Positions 28,419 to 37,400 of a DNA stretch of 42,573 nucleotides are shown in pieces. Each line of letters starts with the position of its first letter. The first letter of the stretch is position 1. Where the stretch lies: contig JAFUFK010000015.1 in the NCBI GenBank assembly GCA_017469925.1, forward strand, positions 1-42,573, in the 5' to 3' direction. The notes beneath the pieces were generated by a model. It was not told where the DNA came from. It worked only from the letters and a program-made list of their open reading frames with translations, and made no database searches. Position numbers and translations under genes: made by a program. This stretch comes from Bacteroidaceae bacterium. Lineage in GTDB: Bacteria; Bacteroidota; Bacteroidia; Bacteroidales; Bacteroidaceae.

Positions 28419-31400
28419 CTATTTTACTGTTACTTTCTTTCCATTGTGGATGTACACGCCCTTCTGGTAAGGCTTCGAACTGAGGCGGCGTCCGCTGAGG
28501 TCGTACCAGCCCTCGCTGTCGAGGCCGTCCATCGAGATGAAGTTTATCACCGTGGGCTCGTCGAGGCTGCCGTGAACGGCATTATCCACGTAAGGCATCC
28601 GCTGGCTCGTAGTGGCCACAATCTCGCCGTCGCGCTCTATGGCAAAGCCTATCGCGCCCTCGCTACGCCCTATACTGAGGAAGAATAATTGTGAATTGTT
28701 AATTATGAATTGTGAATCGCCTTCGGCCACACCACGTGTCTCGCCCATCTCGCCGTAGGCTACCAGCTGGTCGCCGTCCATGAGTTCGAAGCCCTCCACA
28801 CGGGCAATGACGTTCATTGACGCGCCCGACGTGTTGCGGAAGAGCGGCACTGTGCACTTTGCACTTTGAACTGTGAACTGGCCTTCGCCCTTCACGTTGT
28901 TATACTTCGTGCCTGTCGAGTAGTACGGATACCAGAAGGTGTGCTCCGATGGGGCATTGCGCTTGAGCATGTAGCCCTCGCCCGTGCGCAAGTACTCCAG
29001 CGTGCCCTTCCACAGGCGGTTGCCCGAGGCATCGATGCTGAGTACGGCAAACTCGCTCTGGCTCTTGATGATGTCGCCTTCAGAGGCTGCGTCGGTGTAG
29101 TCCGACAGGGCGGTGGCGATGGGCAAGTTCATGGGCGACAGGTAGCCGATGCGGTTCCATCCCTGGTGTACCGTGATGCCCTCGTACGCCACGTTCTCGC
29201 CCGAGATGTAGATGTTCTTCGGACTCTGCACATAGAAGCGGTACATACGCTGCGGATAGAGTTGTGTCGTCTTTTCGCCGTTGTCCCAGTAGTAAACGTT
29301 GCTGTACGTCGTGCGGTCGTAGATAGACTTATAGGTAATCAGGTAGGGACGTTCGTCGTCTTCCATAAGTTCCAGCCCGTCGCCAACCTCCCAAGTGGCC
29401 ATGCCATCCAGCAGGTCATTGACGGTGCTGATTCCAGGCTGCACGTAGGTGGAAGCCCAGTTCCAGCCTTTCTCTAACCTTACGGTCTGCACTTCCTTCT
29501 GGCGGGCATAAAGGACGACGGGATTCGTCGCCGTGCCCAGGATGGCATCGGCTTGGAAGAGTATGGTGTCGGGAGTGAAAGTGATGTCGGCCTGTTCCAT
29601 GTTCTGTTTCTCCACAACGTAGATGCGGCCCGTCGAGGCATCGTAGAACTCGAAGTGTACAGGTGTGCCGTCGGCTCCGGCCGTGTTGTAGATGGTCAGG
29701 AAGACCAGTCCATCGTTTTCCGTCGTTCCCTGCTTCACGTTAGCTGTGCCAAGTGTGCGGTGCCCCGAGCCTATGGCCGCCAGGATGTCGTCCGTGTCGT
29801 GGGCAACCTCATTACCCACCATCACGCGAGCTACCATGTGCATCGTCACGTTTCCGGCCTTCAGTTGGTCATCCACCGTCCAGTCGGGCACCTCGCCGCG
29901 CACGCGGATGGTCAGCGGTAAGGGTTCCGTCATGCCGTTCTCACCCACGATATAGACTATCTCCTCGAAGTCGCCGATGTTGATGTACGGTGAGATGGTC
30001 AGCGTGACGGGCTCCTCGTCCAAGGGACCAATCTTGCCGCTCGTTTGCGAGGCCGTTATCCACTGAGGCAGGCCCTCCAGCGTATAGTCCTTTGTCTTGC
30101 CGCTCAAGTTCTCGATGGCCACCTCCACGGTCGTACCTTCGCCGTATCGCATGTCCACCGTCTTGCGCTTCACGTTCCAGCGCAGCGGGTTACGATAGAC
30201 ATAGAGGTCCATGGCCAGCGGCGAGGCCATCAGGTTGCCCTGCAGGTCGGCCACCTCCTTCACGGTCACATAGACGTTCGTCTTCTCTATCTGGTAGTCG
30301 GGCACGTCGAGGTTGATGTAGAGTTCGTTGTCCTTGGCCACGTAGGAGTACTTGATGTTCTCCAGTTTGCCCGCGTTCACCATCGGCGCGTAACTCTGGC
30401 GGTCGGCATGGAGGTCGATAATCTCCTGGCTGACGATGGTGTCCACGTGGCTCTCTACGATGTTGCCGTGGTTGTCCTTGTATTTGCGCAGGCTCAGGCC
30501 CGTTGGCATCAGTCGCTGCGAGTTGTCCAACTGCCGCTCCGAACGACTGAAGGGCAGGTAGGCCAGCAGCCCCATCTCCTCGCCCGACGGCGAGTTCTTG
30601 CTGATGAGTTTCAGCACGTTCTCGGGCAGGGCCATCTCGAACATGGCGACTTCGTCAATGTTGCCCGTTAACTGTGAACTATGAACTGTGAACTGTGAAC
30701 TATAAGTGGCTCCCAGCATCAGCGCATTGCCGCCGATGCCGCCCAGGGTGTCAACGGGGAAAGTCTGTTCCAGTTTTTCATCGACGTAGAGGCGACCCAC
30801 GTTCAGCGGACGGTTTACGCTCACGGCCAGATGGTGCCACGAGCCGTCGTGGTAGTAGCCGCTGGCGTTCACCTGCTGACCGCCGGAGCGGAAGAACAGC
30901 GTGCCGTCCTCCAGACCGATGTTGAAGTGGTTCTTGTAGCCAGCCTCGTCCCTTGCCTCGCCATTGCTCATCAGCGTCGCGTTGAGGTCACTGGTGCGGA
31001 ACCACAGCATCAGCGTATAGTCCTCATAGTCCGTACGGTTGAACAGGTTGGGATTCAGGCTGATGCCTTCCGTGCCGTCCAGTTTCATACTGATACCGTC
31101 GGGCACCTTCCAGGTTGTGCCCACCAGTCGCAGGTCGTTGCTGCCCACCGCCTTGTCGTAGGCGTAGTCGCCGCTGCCCTCGTTCATGGGGTAGTTGTCC
31201 AGCAGACCCAGTTCGTAGCCCGTCAGTCGCTTCTGGGCGTAGGTGCCCAGTTCGGCACTCGTCATGGCCTTGTTCCAGAGGCGCACCTCCAGCATCTCGC
31301 CCTCGAAGTTGTTGCCCAGGACGAGATTGCTCGTGCCGTTGTACATACCCTCGAACGAACTCCGTCCGATGTTCTTCGTACCGTCGTAGAAGGTCACGTT

Positions 31401-34400
31401 CGTCAGGTTCTCCTCCTCGTCCACGTCGAAGACGTATGCCACATGGTGCAGGTCCTCGAAGTTCACCGCCTCCGTGCTCAACATCTCTATGCCGTTGACG
31501 TTCGCCCAGAGTCGGCTGTCGGCGGTAACGCCCAGGTTCAAGTAGGCGTTTTCGTCCATCGAGTGGGTCAGCACGGTCATTTTATTGCCATTCTGGCGAG
31601 GCTTCAGCATCAGGTCGAGCGTGAAGTCCTTGCCCGCCAGGTTGCGGTTGGAGAGGGAGACGGCTGCCCCCTGTCCGTTGAATTGCAGGGCGGTGGCCAG
31701 CGAGATGCTGCTCTGGTTCGTCAGGCCAAGCACCTCGAAGTTGTTCACCTCCGACAGGTAGTTGCCCGCAATCTGTTCCGAGAAGGGAATCCTGATGTCG
31801 TCGCCGATGCCCAGAATGCCGTTCGTCGGCTGCGGCGTGCCGAAGGGTTGCGGACGGCGCGTGTCCTTGATGCCCGTGAGGATATTTGAAGCATTGGTCA
31901 GGTAACCATTGCCGTGACGACAGTAGCATACGGCGCGCAGGTCGTACCGCTGTTCCACGGGGTCGTTCTCGCCGTAGAACGTGGCATCGATGTAGCCGTC
32001 GTGCTCCATCAGTTTCCTTTCACCCGAGGCTAAGGCCATCAGCCGCCGGCCCTCCTCCGTGTCCGGATAGTAGGAGCAGACGTTCACCCAGTCCTTGTCG
32101 CCCTGCGTCGAGAGTTTGTATTGCAGTTCGATGTGGTCGAAGTTGCGGAAGTTCACGTTGTAGCCGTCGATGTGTACGGGCAGGTAGTAACCCTGTCGGT
32201 CGCTGTCGTAGGGCGATTCGGTGTTCACTACCCACTTGTCGCCTGGGGTGGATATGTTCACCTTACCGGCAGCGGGCACGAAGTGTGCCGAGAGGCTGAC
32301 CGTCCAGGTGTGCTTCACGTCCTCCTCGTCGAAGAGCGTGATGCCCAGGTCCTCATAGTCATACTCTTCTCCGGCATACACCTCCACGTGTTTCTCGTAG
32401 ATGACGTTCGGTTCCATCCAGAGGTCGATACCCGTGCCCGTCAGCGGCATACCGTCCACGTAGATTTTGGCTCCCTTCGGGTTCATGGCATCTTCCAGAT
32501 AGAACTTAAACTCGTTGCTGATGCGTTCGGGCATTTCGCTCTCGTTGGTCATGTAGATGGTGAAGCGAGCGGCTTCGCCGTAGGGCACGTTCGACACGCT
32601 TGGTTCCTTGGCCCAGATGCGCAGTTTGTTGATTTGCTGCGTCGCCTGGTCAAGGATGGTGCCGGGGTTGTAGAACATCGTTCTGCGCTCCTCCTCCCAC
32701 GGGCTTGCCGTGGCACCGGCCAGCGTGCGGAACACGAAGTTACGGTAGCGCGGTGTGTTGCTCAGTCCGTCCAGATAAGTCATGGCATTCACCGCGTCGG
32801 CCTGTCCGCCGTAGATTTTCGAGAGGTTGTCCTCCACGTTCTTGTAGAAGAGGTCCAGTCCGCCCAGTTCTGCCAACTTGGCGATGCTGTCGGTGCCCAG
32901 TTCGCGGGTGCGATAGACGGCTACCGTCAGGCTCGACTTGCGGCTACATGCCAGCGTGAAGCCTGTCTCCTTCGAGTACCCGGTCTCCTTACCGCTCAGG
33001 TAGTTGAAGTCGAAGCCCACCTTGGGCACGATTTCCAGAGAGAACTTGGTGCCGCCGGCCTCGAAATAGACATAGTCCGAGCCGTTGTCTTTTTCATGTT
33101 CAGCGCTTCCCTTGCTGCTTTGGTGGTCAACAACACCGAATGTGTCGCCACCGAACTCAGGACTGATGCCCGGATAAGCCACATAGCGGTGCAGCCCATC
33201 GGTGGTGGTGAACGACTCGCTGTATTCCACATTGGTGCGGCCGTCGAAGTCGTAGGTCTTCACGAGATCCATGGCTTGAAGTTTCTCCTTCTCGTTGGCA
33301 GCGATGAAGCCCGCCCATGTGCGGGCCAGGTTGTTCAGCACCTGTATGGTGTCGCCCCACACGTCCTGCTGCCCTTTGGGCACAAAGCGCTGGTAGTAGC
33401 CTGTGCTGGAGAAGTGGTCGTCGTCCGCTGCCACGGTGCTGCGGTAGGCGGGCATCCCAGTCTGGTCGGCCACCTGCTGGGCATATTCGGGTGTGACAGA
33501 CACGTCGAGCAGCAGGGCGTTGCGCGCCTTCAGCAGGGAGGGAATCAGTTCATCCAGGAGGTAACTCTGCGAGTGGGCAAAGGTGGTATTGACGTTGGTC
33601 GATACGGACAGCACCTCGTCGCGGACGAGATAGACGGAATCCTCCTTCACGGGGTCCCAGCCACGGGCCAGCACCTTGGCCGTGCCCGATACGTCGAACT
33701 CATGCCCGTTGACCTCCATCGTACCGCCCATGCCGGGGCGCAGCCGCTTCATGGCCTCGCTGCCCACGGCGCGCACGGCGATGGCATCCTCCACGAGGAT
33801 GTTGTCCGTCACGCCGATATAGACGTCGCTGTTCATGCCCACTTCCTTCACGTTGTCGCTGGTGGAGATTTTCTCCTTCGTCTCCAGTTCGTATTCGTAA
33901 CTCCAGTCGGTGTAGTACTTGGTAGTCAGGTCGAGTCCGATGGTCGTAGTCTTGTCGCTCGATATGGTGCTTCCAGCCGTGGTGCCACTGCCCGCACCGG
34001 CCCAGATACCCGTGTAGTAGTTGCTACCCGAGCCCCACTCCAGGCTGATGCCTATGCCCGCCTCGGCGGTCAGGTCGGCGGAGTAACTGTAACTTATCTT
34101 CGAGCCCTTCTCGATGTAGGCCGAGGAGCCGGAGCCTGGGGGGTCGCGCAGGATATCCACGAGGTGGACGTTCTGTCCGGCCAGGATGTGGCGGCCCTGC
34201 TTTTTGGCCTGGGAGGCCATGACATAGCCCCGGATGGGGGTGATGTCGTAGAACGAGCCGTCGTGCTCGAGGGTGAACTTCAGTGTGCGCAGGGCCATGT
34301 CATCCTCCAGTTGGAAGGTCAGGTTCTGCGGCGTGAAGACGTAGGTGGCCTGACCGAGGCTGTCCAGTTCCAGTTCCTCGCTCTCATCGACGCCTACCAG

Positions 34401-37400
34401 TCCGTTGCCGACGATGACGCGACCGCTGTGCAGCGACACCACGTCGGGCGCACCCAGCACTTCATTGTTATAGTAGTATTCCTCGCGGGCGGAGAGCAGC
34501 ATGGGCACGGGGCTGCCTGCCATGAAGACGGGATGGCCCAGCGTGTAGCCCACGTCCTTGCGCCAGAGGTAGATGGTGTCCTGTCCGCCGGCATTGTCGC
34601 GGGCGGTGTATTGCTTCACGCCATAGAAGCGGTCCTGAGCGCCTGTGAATTGCCAGATGTCGAGCGTAGGCAGGGCGTGGTAGATGCGGCTCCACGTGGC
34701 GGTGTCGCCCTCGATGTAGTTGCCCAGGTCGAGGGTCTCGCTCACCGTGCCCGTCTGGAAGAGTGTCGGGTAGCCCGTGGCATAGACCTCCGTGACCTTG
34801 AACTTCACGGGGTACATGGGCACCTGGTACTCGCCCGTCACGGGGTCGGGATGTACGACGATGCGGTGGCGGTAGGCATCGACCAGGGTGGTGTCCTTGT
34901 CCTGCTTGCCGTGCGCGACGTTGTAGTGTCGTTCGGTGATGTTGTCGTCCAACTGGTCGCGGACTATCCACGACGTGTTGTCGCCCTCCAGTTGGAAGAC
35001 GATGGTCACGTCGTCGCCCAGGTTGTTACGGGAAAGGCTCTCGCCCAGCGGAAGCAGTCCCTGGTCGTTGCCGCCCACGACGCGACCTTGCAGGGTGACG
35101 CGGGTCTGGTCCCAGAGGTAGATGCCGGCGAGGTCTTTCTGCCAGTTCACGTTGGCAGACTCCTTGTCGAGGTCGATGTAGTAGCCGTCGTTGAGGAACT
35201 TATGCCCCTCCTTCACGGCCTGTATGGTGTGGGTGCCCTGCGGGATGCTCACCGTGAAGGCTCCCTGTGTGTTCGTCGTCACGGGATTGCCCTTGGCATC
35301 CACCACCGGCACACCGTCGCGCAGGAACTGTACGCCCGAGACGGGAATGCTCGAGCCCTCATAGAGCACAAAGCCCGAGAAGTCGTAGTAGAGGGTGCTG
35401 GTGAAGATGATGCCCGAGACGAGGTTGCTGGTTTCATCGAAGGTCACCGTCTGCGGCGGGAAGGCACCGTCGGTGCCCACCTGCAAGGTGTAGGTACCCT
35501 CGCGCTGGTAGATGAGGCTGTCTATCTCGAAGTAGCCCGTGGAGTCGGTCACGCACGAGAGTTCCACGCCGCCCGTAATACCATTGGGGGTGGCCGTGAC
35601 GGTCAGGTCTGGCAGGCCGATGCCGTTGGCCAGGCGCACATAGCCGCGCACCAGTCCCGTCTTCTTGCAACAACCGTCCACAGTCAGGCGACTGACGTGC
35701 TCGCCCTCGCACTGCGTCACGGCCTCGATGGTGTAGGTGTAGTCGTGCTGCGGGCGCACGGTCTGGTCGATGTAGGCCGTCTGCGTGTAGTCCGCCTCCA
35801 GCGTGTCGACACGTTCGGGAGTCATCTTGTCGTAGCGCAGGATGCGGTAGAAGTCGGCCTCCACGCCCTCCCGCGTCGTCCATTCCAGCGATACGGAACT
35901 CTGCAAGGTGTCGGCCTTGACGGAGGCCAGTTGCACGTTGTTGTCGAAGATGTAGTATTTCAGTTCCCCCTGGTCCTGCTTCTCGGCCACGCTGCCTCGC
36001 GTGTTAATCAGTGGCAGGGAGGCATCGCCCGGCTCCACATGGAAGCGGAAGGAATGGTCGAGGCAGGGGGTGACGACTTCCACTTGCAGTTTGCCGCTCT
36101 CGCGCTCTTCCTTGGTCAGTTCGCGCTTCTCGATGTAGTCGTACCCGGCATCGGGGTCTGTGCCGTCGGTGCCTGCCACCTGTATGGGCACGATGTTGCC
36201 GCTGGTGTCAATTTGCCAGTTCTTGCTCTCCAGAAGTTCCAACACGGTGAGGGGATTCCTGCCAATCAACTCATTGCTGTTATTGTCGGCAGACAGACAA
36301 TTAACCCCATCTTTTCCTGTGTTTCCTTCAAAGTAAGCAGACTTGTGCCCACTAATATAGTTGATGCTGGGAGCCGAACCATAGTTCAGGCAACTTATCA
36401 CTTGGCAATTTCCGTTGAAGCCATGCGCGACGAAGAAGCCGACGTAGCCATTTTTGGTGTCGGTGCAGGTAATCGTGCCGTCGTAGCGGCAGTCGCGCAC
36501 GACGACTTTGGCTCCCTGTCCGCTACCCACGAAGCCGCTGGCCTCGGTGCCGCTGGCTGTGACATCGACCATGACGCGAGTCCTCTCTATGGTGAGTTCG
36601 CCGCCTGGAAGGACTTTTCCCACGAGACCCGCAGAGCCGTTGGGGCCCTTCACTGTGCCCTTCACGTTCAGGTTGCGTATGACGGCCTTGTCGCCTACGT
36701 TCATGAAGAGGGCGTAGGGAGCATCAATGCCTACCTCCCGTTCGAACTGGAAGGTGATGGTGTGGCCCTGACCGTCGAAGGTGCCGCGATAGTAAGCCTC
36801 CTCCAGTGGAGCGCAAGGGAAGCCGCTCACTCTCGTCATTACGTCAATGTCGGCATTAAGTACGGCGTTGACGTCCTTCTTACCTTCAGCCGCATTGACT
36901 GCGTAATAGAAATTCACCCAGTCTTGATAATTGTTGATGACAAAACTTTCCTCGAGTTGGTTGGTATCGAGAGCCTTCTTGCCCGTGGTGAGGACCACCT
37001 TGGCGCGGTCGTCCCAGAGCAGGGTCTGGTGCTCGGCGCTGGTGGACGGCGTGGCAACGGGCACCAGGTTGCCTGCCTGTACCGTCCAGTGAATTTGGTC
37101 TGTAGCCGTATTAAGCGTGTGCAGCAATTCGGAGGTGGACAAGAAGTTGGCCGCCTTGCCCTGCGAGACGGGGAGGTAGTCGGCTGTCTGGCTCACCCGG
37201 GGGAGGATGTCGCTTGTGCCATATTCATCGACATTATACCAGTTTGCCGTGCCCAGTTTATTAACCAATTCCGAAATAGTCATGCCAATGGCATTGTTAG
37301 CCGGATTGCTGCCTCCGGTGGCATGGAAGGCCCAGTTGTTCTTGTTGTCGCCCGTGTTGCCATAACTGATGATGGAGCCGCTGTTGTAACTCCAGTTCAT

